NCBI GenBank assembly: GCA_012934845.2
Contig: WNNJ02002222.1
Location: 1 to 64,000, forward strand
From: Pomphorhynchus laevis
Taxonomy: Eukaryota; Acanthocephala; Palaeacanthocephala; Echinorhynchida; Pomphorhynchidae
Reading direction: 5' to 3'
Length of the DNA stretch: 64,000 nt
A program made the position numbers and the translations under genes. The notes beneath the pieces are model-generated. The model saw only the letters and a program-made list of their open reading frames with translations. It was not told where the DNA came from and ran no database searches. How positions within the stretch are numbered: the first letter of the stretch is position 1; each line of letters begins with the position of its first letter. This document shows, piece after piece, positions 1 through 11,674 of the stretch.

Positions 1-910
1 AATCAAAATAATATTTTATTTTGATTTGCCATTTATCCGCTTATGTAATACACCATATACTACTAGCTAAACAAGAGAATTGTTAATTGGTCAAATCGAC
101 ATATTCCCACTAATACTAATAGAATAATAAAATTCTGATAAATAAAAACTAACAGTATATTTATTAAAGGTTGCTAACCCGGAGAATGACCACATTAATG
201 AAGTCAGAAAAGCTTATCTTGCTCTATCAATTTGAATAAATTGATAGAGCAATGAATTTTGTGTCAATTTCAAAATGTAATATCGTCTAAAAAGAGAGCA
301 AAATTAAAAGTTATAAATATTTTAATATTAAAAAATGCTTTTAATATTTATAATTATTCAAAATATTTGATAAATATCGATTTAAAAAATATGAAATAAC
401 AATATTGTCTTTTAAACATCATATTTTACCAAACGTACATTGTACACTACGACTCAGCACTGTCGAAATAACAATTGCATTTATCCATTATGGTATGACA
501 AAGTGACAATCTATAATATTTCATACGATATTTACTGAGTAAATTAATTAACCGTGAACTCAAGTGTTCATGCCTACGTTGTTATCACATCCCTTAATAA
601 TGTTTTAACAATCATTCAATTCATAATTTATTTACTTATTTATTTTACCTAATTTATCTTTAAATTTAAATTGGTATAATATAGTAATGTATTATAAAAA
701 TTACACATTTTATTAATAATTTATTAAACAAATATAATTATATTATATTAGTATGACTTATATTATATTATGAATTATTATCTCTTTAAAAAATATGTTT
801 TTAAATAGTTGATAATGATACATTGTTGATAAATAATTATTGGAGCTAGATCAAAGAAAAGAGGAAATTGTTTTTGATATTTCGCTAACTTCTGTTAGCA
901 TCTTCAGAAA
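1..910. repeat. 910-bp direct repeat, left copy
   Basis: This stretch is repeated at 10094-11003 with a constant offset of 10093, and no difference was noticed by eye. The window starts inside the homology, so the true left edge is unknown. The sequence is AT-rich and has no coding signal. It ends within a palindromic MITE (836-1015). The other copy lies in the ISCA2 intron. Confidence 0.9.
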
Positions 911-1015
911 ATCACAATGTTTTTTTTAATTAATTATTATTAATTATTACTTTAGAATTAAATTACTCAGAAAATTAGGTAATTTTCTGAAGATGCGAAC
1001 AGAAGTTCGCATCGT
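836..1015. mobile_element. Palindromic MITE (family P), rearranged copy
   Basis: A left arm (gagctagatcaaagaaaag ... cgctaacttctgttagcatc) is followed by a spacer and part of an inverted right arm (aattttctgaagatgc). The better-preserved palindrome of the same family is at 10928-11102, and others lie at 47.5-49.0 kb. No coding capacity, so it is probably a non-autonomous foldback element. Confidence 0.6.
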
Positions 1016-1560
1016 TGTTACTTATTTTGATATATGGATGATACATCCATATATCCATATGGATGTATCATCAATATGGATATATTAATGATATACGAAA
1101 CAGTAAAATAGTTAAACACAGTACTGTTTAACTATTTACTGTTTTTTATATCAAATAATCAAATTATTATTTTATTTTTTGGTTCGGCATCAATGATTGA
1201 GAAGAAATAGGAATATTCGAGACTATTGTCACGAGAAAGGTGATGTTGGCGTTTACGAGAGTCGAAAGATTAGGATCTTTCGACTCTCGAAAGATATGTT
1301 GATGAGTAATAATAATGCATAATTTATGGAACGTGGAATTGTTTAAGATCTGTCTAAAAAAGAAGCTCTAAACGACATTGTGGAGGTGTGTGATTAAGAA
1401 GCTGATTGTACCAAGTAAAAGACAAATCAAGTTGTAGGGTTAAAAATTTGTGGAGTAAAAATATATTTCAAAGTATATACTTAAGAAGAGTTCGTCTCTT
1501 GCATACATTTTGCATGACAATAATTGTCACGATCCATACCATTATGAGAAATAAAATATA
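1016..1560. other. Non-coding AT-rich stretch with perfect hairpins
   Basis: No gene seen. Contains nested palindromes at about 1030-1085 (atccatatatccatatggat) and a perfect 15-bp stem at 1256-1270/1275-1289 with a 4-nt loop (tagg). Confidence 0.6.
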
Positions 1561-1569
1561 GGGTTAATA

Positions 1570-2760
1570 CAGTTATTAAGGGCGGATCCATGTATGAAGG
1601 TTGTTTAAACTGCGACAAGGCTTTTAACGGAGTCCCTGACAACGTCATAACGAGCACATAACAGCAAGCTCAATACAGCTAGCTTCTTAGCAATATTTAT
1701 GTGCTTTCTTGCGTTTTGATAATAGTGAGGTTACACTAATCTACCGAAATTATGGAAATGTATTAAGCCAATTGGCACACCAGCAAAACTTTAGATATGT
1801 TATCCCCTAGTTTTCAAAGTTTAATCCAAATATTGTCTAAGGCAAGTCTTGTATAAATGGTTATGTATGCGAACGATGCTAAGATATGTCGATGTATTAG
1901 AGATGGGAGGGACATTAAGATCCTTCAAGATGATCTGATGTCTAGAAAAATAGACATCGGAAAATGGTTTTTAGTCATTTAACCATCTAAATGTGCGCAC
2001 ATGTCAATTGGTTCTTCACTCAACCCATCGTATCATATATATTCGATTCAGATAAGCCAAGTAAGTGAATTTAAAGATCTTGGTGTGATGATGACCAGTA
2101 GCTTAAAAACTCATGTCCAAACTAGATATATTTGCAATCGAAGCTATCGTATTTTATGAATGTTTTTTAAGTCTTGGTCGGATAAGTCCATCAATGTTAC
2201 ATCTACTATTTTGCTCATATATCCTACCCATCCTTGAAAACGGTTTACCTGTAATTTATGCACATACTCCAAGGGAATCTCGTGACACTGAGAACCTGTT
2301 ACGTAAAGGGTCGCGCATGATTCAGAATTTATCTAATTTGAGAATTGTTAAACGTTTGACATTTCTACGTCTCGGCACCTAAAAATATCGCATATCGGCC
2401 GTTGATTTATCAACTGCAGTCAAAAGTTGTTCGATGACTTTGAGGATATCTCCAGCTTACTATCCGTGAATGATAGACGAGAAACTCGTGGGCATATGTG
2501 GAAATTAATAAAGGCTACTATAAGAATTCCCCTTCACCATCGATTTGCAACCAGGGTGCATATCAATGCACTAGGGTGCATTGATATCTATCGTAGTATA
2601 TCTAGTGATACTATCAAGAAAGCTATCAAAACCGGAAGAAGAAATTTACCACTTCTTTTTTACTGAATTCTTTATTTGTTGAAGTTTTTTATCATATTTT
2701 GAAACCGACACGAGTTTGTAGCTCATTTGCTGCTGTTTGTTATAATAATAAATAATAATA
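1570..2760 (+). mobile_element. CR1/Jockey-like LINE remnant (RT to C-terminus)
   Basis: Broken reverse-transcriptase fragments. KAFNGVP near 1620 resembles RT motif A (KAFDRVP). MYANDAKI near 1863 resembles the YADD motif. A later part with SEFKDLGV is followed by a thumb-like region at 2113-2382 similar to the LVRPHLEYA block at 60337. The 3' part (about 2455-2750) is closely related to 57830-58110, so the two are copies of one family. Many frame breaks; clearly inactive. Confidence 0.65.
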
Positions 2761-4140
2761 AATCATTCATTTTCGGGTGTTTTCACCTTTATCGTTCCAA
2801 AGATTATAAAATTCATTAAAATCGGTTGTATCAGTCAAACGTATAAATATTCTAGACTATAATATTTGAAATATCCAAATCCACCAGAATCCAGAAAGCT
2901 TACTTACATACTCAGCCTCATATTATGTTTGTAGGTGAGTGTATCCGTCCAACTATTAAAGAGTTCATCAACCTCACGAGCAGATCAACTTTATAAATGA
3001 AAACATTACGAAGAAACTTTATAAACATTAAGAGGGAACTAGTTATAAGTAAGGAGGATAATGGTAGACTAGGATTATATGGTCCACCACTATGGTAGGC
3101 TCTAGTCCACTAGAGTGGTGGACCTATTGAATAGTCTTCCGGCATGAATGACTGATGCACATAGTGCGACCAGTGTTGAAATGTAATGATATTTCTTTGT
3201 GTTCAATTAAACACACTTCATTTCGTGCTTTTTTAATTTATATTTTGATCGGACAAAACAGCTATTAGGCCATTTGATCTCCAAACAAATATAATTTCAC
3301 AATATATAGTAGTTTCAACTTAGTCCGGATGAGTTAGTTCTATTTTTAGTGCTTACCATAAAAATTTCCAACTTTTTCAAATTAAAGATTTAAATGGATA
3401 CTATATGAGTTTTCGACTGTTTTGTGTGCTAGCTGCGAACAATATAACAAAATCCTTAAATTACATCTGCAAACGGTAATTTAGGTTCGTAATCTGTTAT
3501 GTTAAAATCATTTAATCCACTTTAGAGAGTTATCTACTACACATAAAAGCAGAATAAATATCACTGATTCTTGCATAAAGGTATTTAAGTTTGACAAGCT
3601 AGCATAACTTTAAATTTTTATTTTGAAAACGTCTTATTTGTTAAGGAGTCATATCATTTCTTTGATAAATACATACTTATATGTATTGCTAAATAATAAG
3701 AAAACGTCATTAGCCTCAAAATCGATTCCTGTCTACAACAATAAAATGTCGAAATTGTTTCCTACACAATTTCCAACAATCGCTTATATTTTATTGTTAT
3801 AATAAGATTGAAATCTTATCGATTGTTATTATTACAATTATTTATAATTAATATAAATTAATATAAAGCTTATATATACGTGTACAATTGTGTATAGATA
3901 CAATTTTTACTTTGTAAAATTAAAATATGATAAAATTAAATTTAAAACAAATCAAATAAGATATGACATTTTAAGTTTATGCAGTCGTTGCTACAATTGC
4001 AATTTTGACGACTGCACGTTAATCTATAAGCCTGCATATCCGCTAGCTTTTAGATACGATCAAAGTAACTTTTAATTTATTCACTAAATGAATGTTGGCT
4101 GACGATCACTAGACTCGTCTGCTTTTATTGGCAACTTTCT
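2761..4140. other. No gene recognised
   Basis: AT-rich, with only short open frames lacking recognisable motifs. Holds an 11-bp hairpin stem at 3081-3091/3114-3124. First exon(s) of ISCA2 could lie here or beyond but none was identified. Confidence 0.5.
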
Positions 4141-4305
4141 ACATATATAAAAAATATATTTATATAGGAAATATATTTATAATATATTTATAAACATATC
4201 ATATTTATATAGTATATATATTTATATATCTATAATCATATAGGAAATATGATTATTGATCTCTACCAACAAATCTATGTATATATACATAGATTAATAA
4301 TGATT

Positions 4306-4373
<68 letters not shown>

Positions 4374-4400
4374 CAATATATATAGGAATCAAAATCATTA
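4141..4400. repeat. AT-rich repeats and (TA)n microsatellite
   Basis: Uninterrupted TA dinucleotides run from about 4310 to 4371, preceded by degenerate 'tatttatata' blocks. Confidence 0.9.
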
Positions 4401-4882
4401 GAATGATTTGTTAACCGTCGCCTTTGATCCATATTTCAAACGGATTTAAATTGATAAGAAATTTAAAAATTTGTTGAATACAAATTTATTAATAAAGGCT
4501 TTAAAAGCCAAGTTTAATACGCGTTTCGGAAAAATCCTTCAGTCGTGCTCACGAACTCAAATCGTACGTTTTTATACATTTTGCTGATTCAGCAAATCAG
4601 AAAGAATTCATCTCAGTCTGTAAGTGTTAATCGTATATAACCCTTTTAAATCTAACATCAACTGACCGACTGAGTAATATTCGGTATCTTTTCTACTTGA
4701 ATCATCTGAAAAGTTGCCATGGATAATTTTAATTTTGAAACTGTGACCTGTGTATTTTAACACATGTTGAACGGCACTGTCATTATTTTCTTTCTTCGTT
4801 TTTATATTGAATCTTCTCAAATTACTTCGAACATTCATAAAATGAATGAACGAATTACTTCGAACATTCATAGAATGAACAT
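4401..4882. other. No gene recognised
   Basis: Contains a short direct repeat (cgaattacttcgaacattca, twice at about 4800-4880) directly before the duplicated segment at 4883. No coding or RNA signal. Confidence 0.5.
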
Positions 4883-5840
4883 TATAATTATTACAATTTG
4901 CAATAAAATTTATATTTTACCTTCCTAATCATTGTGCATGGAACTATGTCTTGTTTATCAGCTGGAATGCTTAATCGTAATTCCAAGTTGCTTTGACATT
5001 CTGCACTTGATCTTATACTTGAATGTGGTGTGCTATTATCGATCAATATACACGTTTATATATGCAAATATTATGTTTTGATTGATATTTTCTTTTTTTC
5101 GATCGTATAACATGGATGTAAAATTTTTAATTTATTAGTCATTTCCTCTATAACTCATGATACGCGGTCACTAATATAACCTTAATAGGTAATTCATGCT
5201 CCTTTGTTGAATACATTTGTTGTAGTGAGCGATGAACAGTATCTTAATATGTTAAGTTGTAGTGAAGGCCAATCAATCTTCGTATACGGATCAAATTCTT
5301 TAAAAACACATGTTTTTAAAATGCTTTACTTCAATGCGTAATCAAGCTTTTCCTATTATTAAAAATTTTATATTTCAACATTCCATCGGAAATTGTTGAA
5401 ATGATCCGGTTTGTAGAATTCGATAAGCGAGTTACTAGTGAGATGGTGATCAATCACTATAATCATTCGTATATTGTGATTGACAATTATCCACACCTCT
5501 TTTTAGTTATTGAAATATAAAATAGAATTTATCAGCCATTTAATCCAGACGCAAAATAACGACGATAACAGTATTAGATACCGTTTCGTCATCACAATGA
5601 CTCATCAGTGCCAGATCCCTACCACTGTTGGATGCAGGGGAGGATTAGCAGACGGCAATAAACGAATCATGTGTATGATAACTGTTTACGTGAGTAAATC
5701 AAGCATAACTATAAAACTTTATCAAAGTAACTCCTAATCTATAAAGATTTTTTGCAGTAGTTTAAAGTCATCAAACAAATATAATATGATAATCTGCGTA
5801 GTTTCCTTGTTGGCTCATATCCAATAAAGAACGCAGTAAT
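4883..5840. repeat. ~960-bp segmental duplication, copy A
   Basis: Matches 16890-17849 with a handful of substitutions, a 1-nt and a 3-nt indel. The source is evidently the 16.9-kb copy, because that one sits in frame in MCM8. A weaker related segment occurs at 9624-9835. A 75-codon open frame (5510-5737) exists in both copies, but has no recognisable motif. Confidence 0.9.
4921..5032 (-). pseudogene. Displaced copy of MCM8 exon 13
   Basis: The exon at 16928-17039 of MCM8 is repeated here, including its acceptor and donor sites, with no difference seen. It encodes [17 protein letters not shown] and neighbours. It lies upstream of ISCA2 exons on the opposite strand, with no other MCM8 exon beside it, so it is an orphan duplicate rather than part of a gene. 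Confidence 0.85.
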
Positions 5841-6206
5841 ATGCGTTTGTGGCTTTAGATAAATGTTTCGTTGTATCAAAGGATTTAACTACTGTTATCG
5901 TCCTTCTTTCGCGTCTGACTTAAATGGTTGTTAACATAGTTCATGCGGAATGGTATCGTTTGGGAAATTCATAAATAAAATTTAACCGTTTCGTTTACTA
6001 ATCTTCTTTCGTTGCTAGCGATTACGACGAAATGAAATTTTAATATGAAGTTGAGGATTAGATTTTATGTAAGTCCTTTTTAAATTGAAGCATTGTGCAT
6101 ATGTTGTAATTTGCATGTCACTGCAGTTTTTCTGTTTTTTTTGTTGCTAAAGATTGTGACAAAATTGTGTTTTTATTAATAATTTAACAAGCGTTTCTTA
6201 TTTAAG
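5841..6206. other. Flank between duplication and ISCA2 exon
   Basis: About 5841-5890 continues the older repeat shared with 9790-9835. About 6012-6062 is weakly similar to 17850-17905. It ends with the polypyrimidine-type acceptor ttcttatttaag before the ISCA2 exon. No upstream ISCA2 exon was recognised. Confidence 0.5.
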
Positions 6207-6316
6207 CGATTAAAGGAGATAGGAGAAAATTCACTTCGTGTAGAAATAATCGGTGGTGGTTGTTCTGGGTACCAAGTTCATTTTTCATTGGAAAATAAGG
6301 AAGATCACAACGATTG
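6207..6316 (+). CDS. ISCA2: ISCA2, internal exon
   Basis: ISCA2 is a mitochondrial A-type iron-sulphur assembly protein that works with ISCA1 and IBA57 to make [4Fe-4S] clusters. This exon translates to RLKEIGENSLRVEIIGGGCS and on to LENKEDHND. The GGGCSG motif carries the first conserved cluster-binding cysteine of the family. The acceptor is ttatttaag and the donor g|gtaagg. The exon ends two bases into a codon that is completed exactly by the T at 11503. The exon(s) encoding the targeting peptide and N-terminus were not found upstream. Expected human-like order is kept (LRLQVEGGGCSG in human). Confidence 0.88.
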
Positions 6317-6532
6317 GTAAGGACTATAAATAACAAGATTGCATATAAAACTAAATTAGATTCAAATACAGTAATAGCTTACTTCAAGTTTTAGCTGAAC
6401 TATTAATGAACATTTTAATAATATTAATATTTAATATTAATAATATTAATTATATAATAATTATTTAATAATTATTAAATTAAATTATATATGTTTATAT
6501 TTTAAAAATTTGCATTTTAAAAATGTAATAAT

Positions 6533-8008
6533 TTATAAAATTAATTCCCTCTCTTCTAAAAATTAGGGGCTTGTCGGTTTGGTTCTTCCAAGCAAATAAA
6601 AAATCTTTTGGCTTATTTTAAGCAGTATAAATATGCGTATCGACTATGTCAATTTTATTTTGTAGAAACCAAGTTGAGTATAAAAAAACATATTTTAATT
6701 TTTTTTGAAAAAAAAATTAAAAATTAAATTAAATCTCAAATATAAGAGCGTTGTGGTTAAAAAAATCACATAAAATACTCATTATACATCTTGACATGAC
6801 TGGTAAGTTTGAGCTTTAAATAATGCATATTCACAGAAAAATTTGTTTTTTTTTTAATTTTTCGTCAAAAAAGTAAATTAAAATTAAAAAATCTCAAAAT
6901 TTTTAAGCACAAATACAAACTTTTGTATTGCTATTATAAACTAATTTTTATGCTATATAACATACTATAATTTGATCAGCCATGCTCTTAAATATTTGAC
7001 GATATTCAATTTTACATTTTTTTTAAATATTTGGAAGTATTGTTTAAAAAAATAATTTTAAAATTTCATAACCATAATATCAGAGTATATTACTCAAAAT
7101 ATTTACATAAAATATATATGATACATCTCGATAAATTAGTTGTGTTTGGGTATGACTAATGCATCTTCATTAGAAAATAATTGAAATTGTTTTATCATAT
7201 TTTGCTATTTGCCTCTCCCCCACTACTTAAATTGTACATGTCAATATGTGGAAGGGTTACAGCGGGCTGGATTCAATGGACGGATACCATTTTCAGCATG
7301 TTTATCAAAGTGAGGAATTTGTATCGGAAGAGAGCCACTACACACAGACAGTGGAAAGCACGTGGAATCAGCTAAAAAGACGGAACAAGCTGGAATGTAG
7401 AACACATAGACAAATGCTGGATTCCTATCTAGTTGAATTTCTATGGCGACACAGGAATCGCGGACAAAATTTATTTGAAAAATTATTCTCTCTCATTCGA
7501 GATTTTGCTGTAATGTAATTATTTTAAAGAATAATATATTTATCATTTGGAATCATTATTTTGTTAACGAATTTAAGAGCATGGCTGATCAAATTATAGT
7601 ATGTTATATAGCATAAAAATTAGTTTATAATAGCAATACAAAAGTTTGTATTTGTCTTAAAAATTGTGAGATTTTTTAATTTTAATTTACTTTTTTGACG
7701 AAAAATAAAAAAAAAATTCTGTGAATATGCATTATTTAAAGCTCAAACTTACCAGTCATGTCAAGATGTATAATGAGTATTTTATGTGATTTTTTTAACC
7801 ACAACGCTCTTATATTTGAGATTTAATTTTTAATTTAAAAAATTAAAATATGTTTTTTTATACTCAACTTGGTTTCCACCAAATAAAATTGACATAGTCG
7901 ATACGCATATTTATACTGCTTGAAATAAGCCAAAAGATTTTTTATTTGCTTGGAAGAACCAAACCGACAAGCCACTAATTTTTAGAAGAGAGGGAATTAA
8001 TTTTATAA
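6533..8008. mobile_element. Merlin-type DNA transposon with ~450-bp terminal inverted repeats
   Basis: The left terminal inverted repeat spans about 6533-6993 and the right about 7571-8008; they match base for base over long runs (gcttgtcggtttggttcttc and its complement). The 577-bp centre encodes a remnant transposase. No clear target-site duplication could be assigned, because the flanks are AT-rich. The long arms make it foldback-like. Confidence 0.8.
7246..7518 (+). CDS. Merlin/IS1016-like (ISXO2 domain) transposase, C-terminal fragment
   Basis: About 90 codons, including QTVESTWNQLKRR then LDSYLVEFLWRHR. This resembles the end of the ISXO2-like DDE transposase domain, in which a glutamate in the (I/V)E..W...K motif is the third catalytic acidic residue. 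WKGYSGLDSMDGY precedes it, as in that family. Full Merlin transposases are around three times longer, and the part that should hold the first two aspartates is absent here, so this is a non-functional remnant enclosed by the inverted repeats. Confidence 0.68.
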   Translation: MWKGYSGLDSMDGYHFQHVYQSEEFVSEESHYTQTVESTWNQLKRRNKLECRTHRQMLDSYLVEFLWRHRNRGQNLFEKLFSLIRDFAVM

Positions 8009-9017
8009 TATTTTACTATATTTTATGCATTAATATACAATAAATTACATGACTATTTTTGAAATAAACATAATTTATTTTTTATTTAAAATATAGCATT
8101 TTAAATTACAATAATTTTATTAAATTATATTGATATAATTAACAAAACTATAAACATTACCTTTTAAATAGGTTTGTTATATACATGTGAGTGTTATTAT
8201 AATTCAGACCTTGTTAAACTGACGGTTTATCGTTTCGAGATAATTCAAAATATTAAAATATTATTTTAATATAATTATTAAAATGATATTAAAATGATAT
8301 TATTTTATCATTTTTCGAAATTATCAAATTTGCTTTACTACAGATTAAAACTTGTACTTGATTTGACAACAATTCAAATCAAGGTAGAATAAACGTCGTG
8401 ATAATTAGTTGAGAGGGTTGATCAAAACAAAACAAATTATTTGACAAAATAATTCGCTTGTAATATTGAAAATTTAACTAAACATTATAGAATGAAGATT
8501 TTGGTAACATTTTGCTTTTATTTCATCTGTGTAAAATGAAATTTTATACAAATAAAATATTTCGTTTTCACTAATTGGTGAAAATATTAACGACTGAATC
8601 AATATATTGAAAACAAAACCAGCTGTATTGAAATAAATGTAAATTTGTATTGTATTGTAAATTGGTTTTGTATTAATAAGATATTAGGGGCATAAGAACG
8701 AAGATAGACAGATTTCTAACGGATATTATCAAGCAAAATATTATAGAATAAATTAAAAGCAGATTTTTTTGACACTCACGAGAAAAAATTCAGCAAATAA
8801 TGTCAAGGCAAAACAAAAATGCGACATGTATTAACTTGTATAATGGACAGTTACTGTACCATAATCGGACAATGAAATTCATTAATAAATAAGTAGACTT
8901 TTAAGTGAAGAAAAGTTATTATTAGAGAAAAGTTATTGTTAAAGACGAAAAGTTTACTTTTATTTTTTAGGTAAAGAAATAATAGGATCATATATAAGCA
9001 AATATGAGTATAAATGA

Positions 9018-9059
9018 GTCCTAATGGTGGTAGGTATAAACTCCTACCACCATTAGGAC
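9018..9059. repeat. Perfect 17-bp hairpin
   Basis: gtcctaatggtggtagg is followed by an 8-nt loop and its exact complement. It lies in the ISCA2 intron; no neighbouring feature explains it. Confidence 0.85.
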
Positions 9060-9623
9060 GAAAAATTTGTAATTATAATAAAGAATTAAAATCAATATGT
9101 AACGATAATATTAGAAACATAATGGAAACAGAATGCAATTGTAAAAAGTCTTAGTTTTGATAAAATAAATGAACATATATGTACCCATAATCTAGAATTA
9201 ATTGAAAATTGTGAATTAAGAAAGCTGCTATCAAAAGGGTATAAATATTATTTTTTTACTCGATAATTTTTTATTTTTATACAAGAAAAGGTTCCCGCAA
9301 ATGGACATGCAATTCACGAAACTATAATTTACGCTTAGATGTGATAAAAATTTTGAATATTTATTATCTTCTTCTTAATCTTGCTGCACGAACGCATGCA
9401 GATACAAAGCGTGCAATCTCAAAGCAAACATCGCGTTTAATTTAAACGGCTATATCGGCATATGGCCAGATTGACAGGTTGGCTGTTTTGGTGGCAATTA
9501 GATTTATTAGCGTCAAAAGATATATATAAATATATATCTTTGCATGTTAGTGATAATATTTATAATATTTGAGTTTAACTCAAATTTAATAAAAAATATA
9601 GTACGAATGAACAGTTTCTATTC

Positions 9624-9835
9624 GACTAACTGTTTACGTGAGTAAACCAATCATAACTATAAAACTAGATCAAAGTAACTTCTAATCGATAAATATCTTT
9701 ATTGAGTCATCAAACAAATATAATATGATAATCTGCATAGCTTCCTTATTGGCTCATATCCAATAAAGAACGCAATAATATGCTTTTATGGCTTTAGATA
9801 AATGTTTCGTTGCATTAAAGGATTTACCGTTTTGA
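9624..9835. repeat. Older partial copy of the duplicated segment
   Basis: Similar to about 5675-5890 (ctgtttacgtgagtaaa ... ggctcatatccaataaagaa) but with clearly more substitutions and indels than the 4883/16890 pair. It predates that duplication. Confidence 0.75.
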
Positions 9836-10093
9836 TACGGTAGCCTTATAGCCAAAACCATTACGCGTTTCCTAATTGCCCTGTAAAATAAAGGCATAAA
9901 GCAGTGTTTTTAATTGGAAATAGCAATTATAGTCAAAATTTTTAAAAGCCACTGCTGTCAATTTTAGATGATCGTTTGTTCTTGTAATAAGGTATTTGTC
10001 GGTACAATAGGATAAATGTTGTATTATAAAAGATATTAAATGGTTAAAATAATTGTTCAAATGACATAAAAATAGGAATAAAGCAAAAATGCA

Positions 10094-11003
10094 AATCAAA
10101 ATAATATTTTATTTTGATTTGCCATTTATCCGCTTATGTAATACACCATATACTACTAGCTAAACAAGAGAATTGTTAATTGGTCAAATCGACATATTCC
10201 CACTAATACTAATAGAATAATAAAATTCTGATAAATAAAAACTAACAGTATATTTATTAAAGGTTGCTAACCCGGAGAATGACCACATTAATGAAGTCAG
10301 AAAAGCTTATCTTGCTCTATCAATTTGAATAAATTGATAGAGCAATGAATTTTGTGTCAATTTCAAAATGTAATATCGTCTAAAAAGAGAGCAAAATTAA
10401 AAGTTATAAATATTTTAATATTAAAAAATGCTTTTAATATTTATAATTATTCAAAATATTTGATAAATATCGATTTAAAAAATATGAAATAACAATATTG
10501 TCTTTTAAACATCATATTTTACCAAACGTACATTGTACACTACGACTCAGCACTGTCGAAATAACAATTGCATTTATCCATTATGGTATGACAAAGTGAC
10601 AATCTATAATATTTCATACGATATTTACTGAGTAAATTAATTAACCGTGAACTCAAGTGTTCATGCCTACGTTGTTATCACATCCCTTAATAATGTTTTA
10701 ACAATCATTCAATTCATAATTTATTTACTTATTTATTTTACCTAATTTATCTTTAAATTTAAATTGGTATAATATAGTAATGTATTATAAAAATTACACA
10801 TTTTATTAATAATTTATTAAACAAATATAATTATATTATATTAGTATGACTTATATTATATTATGAATTATTATCTCTTTAAAAAATATGTTTTTAAATA
10901 GTTGATAATGATACATTGTTGATAAATAATTATTGGAGCTAGATCAAAGAAAAGAGGAAATTGTTTTTGATATTTCGCTAACTTCTGTTAGCATCTTCAG
11001 AAA
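10094..11003. repeat. 910-bp direct repeat, right copy
   Basis: Second copy of 1-910, in the same orientation, inside the ISCA2 intron. The match stops inside the palindromic MITE after cttcagaaaa. Confidence 0.9.
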
Positions 11004-11102
11004 AATTACCTAATTTTCTGAGTGATTTTCTAAAGATACGAACAGATGTTAGCAAAATTTCAAAAAATTCCTCTTTTCTTTGATCCAGCTCCAATAATTA
11101 TT
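10928..11102. mobile_element. Palindromic MITE (family P)
   Basis: A near-complete foldback: ggagctagatcaaagaaaag ... gctaacttctgttagcatc / tacctaattttctg / gatacgaacagatgttagc ... ttctttgatccagctcc. It is about 175 bp, with no coding potential, and its ends read (c/a)aataatt. Confidence 0.7.
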
Positions 11103-11502
11103 TAAAAAATATGTAATGAATATGTTGTTATTTTTATGCATGCATGTTTTCCCCGTTATAATAAAGTTTGATTAAGGTTATAATAAAGTTCGAATAAAGT
11201 TCGATTCAACATTTTTGAATAATGTTTCAATCAACTTTACTGTAAAGTATCCTGACATACGTGTTCTTAATGAAAGTAAGTTTTCACTTAAGCTATAAAT
11301 TGATTATATTGGAAAATGTTTGGCGCAGTTAATTACCATTTTATATCTCAATACGAGATAATTAATATTATTAATTAATAAATTTTTAATTAATTAAAAA
11401 TTAATTTAAAAATTAATTTTTTATTTATTCATTAAAATTTATAAAATTATTATTTTAATTATTATTAAATTTATTATTAAATTAATTGATAATTAATTTT
11501 AG

Positions 11503-11674
11503 TGTATTTGAGCGAAATAAAATTCGTGTTATAGTTGATAAGAAGAGTCTATCTATACTCGAAGGAGCTTCTGTAGAATATCACAGTGAACTAATTCGAG
11601 CAGGCTTTAGAGTTGTTAACATTAAATCGGCCAGTCAGTCGTGCTCATGCGGCTCTTCGTTTTTCGTCAATTAA
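11503..11674 (+). CDS. ISCA2: ISCA2, last exon
   Basis: Translates to VFERNKIRVIVDKKSL through ELIRAGFRVVNIKSASQSC to the C-terminal CSCGSSF motif and a TAA stop at 11672-11674. The two cysteines of CSCGSSF complete the three-cysteine cluster-binding set of A-type proteins, and the order matches human ISCA2 (ARVVVDSDSL ... CSCGSSF). The acceptor is aattttag. The first base completes the codon split at 6316, so the 5.2-kb intron is phase 2. The end of this exon also contains the ISCA1 start codon in another frame (11647). Confidence 0.92.

Larger units (their letters stand above)
6317..11502 (+). other. 5.2-kb ISCA2 intron filled with repeats
   Basis: Begins gtaagg and ends aattttag. It contains a Merlin-type transposon (6533-8008), a perfect hairpin (9018-9059), an old copy of the duplicated segment (9624-9835), the second 910-bp direct repeat (10094-11003) and a palindromic MITE. 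The stretches 8009-9017 and 9060-9623 show nothing recognisable beyond AT-rich sequence. Confidence 0.85.

Noticed and set aside
5510-5737. Open frame of 75 codons, repeated at 17516-17746
   Set aside because: It is kept open in both places simply because the segments are recent duplicates. No motif, no codon-level sign of selection, and it overlaps the orphan-exon block on the other strand.
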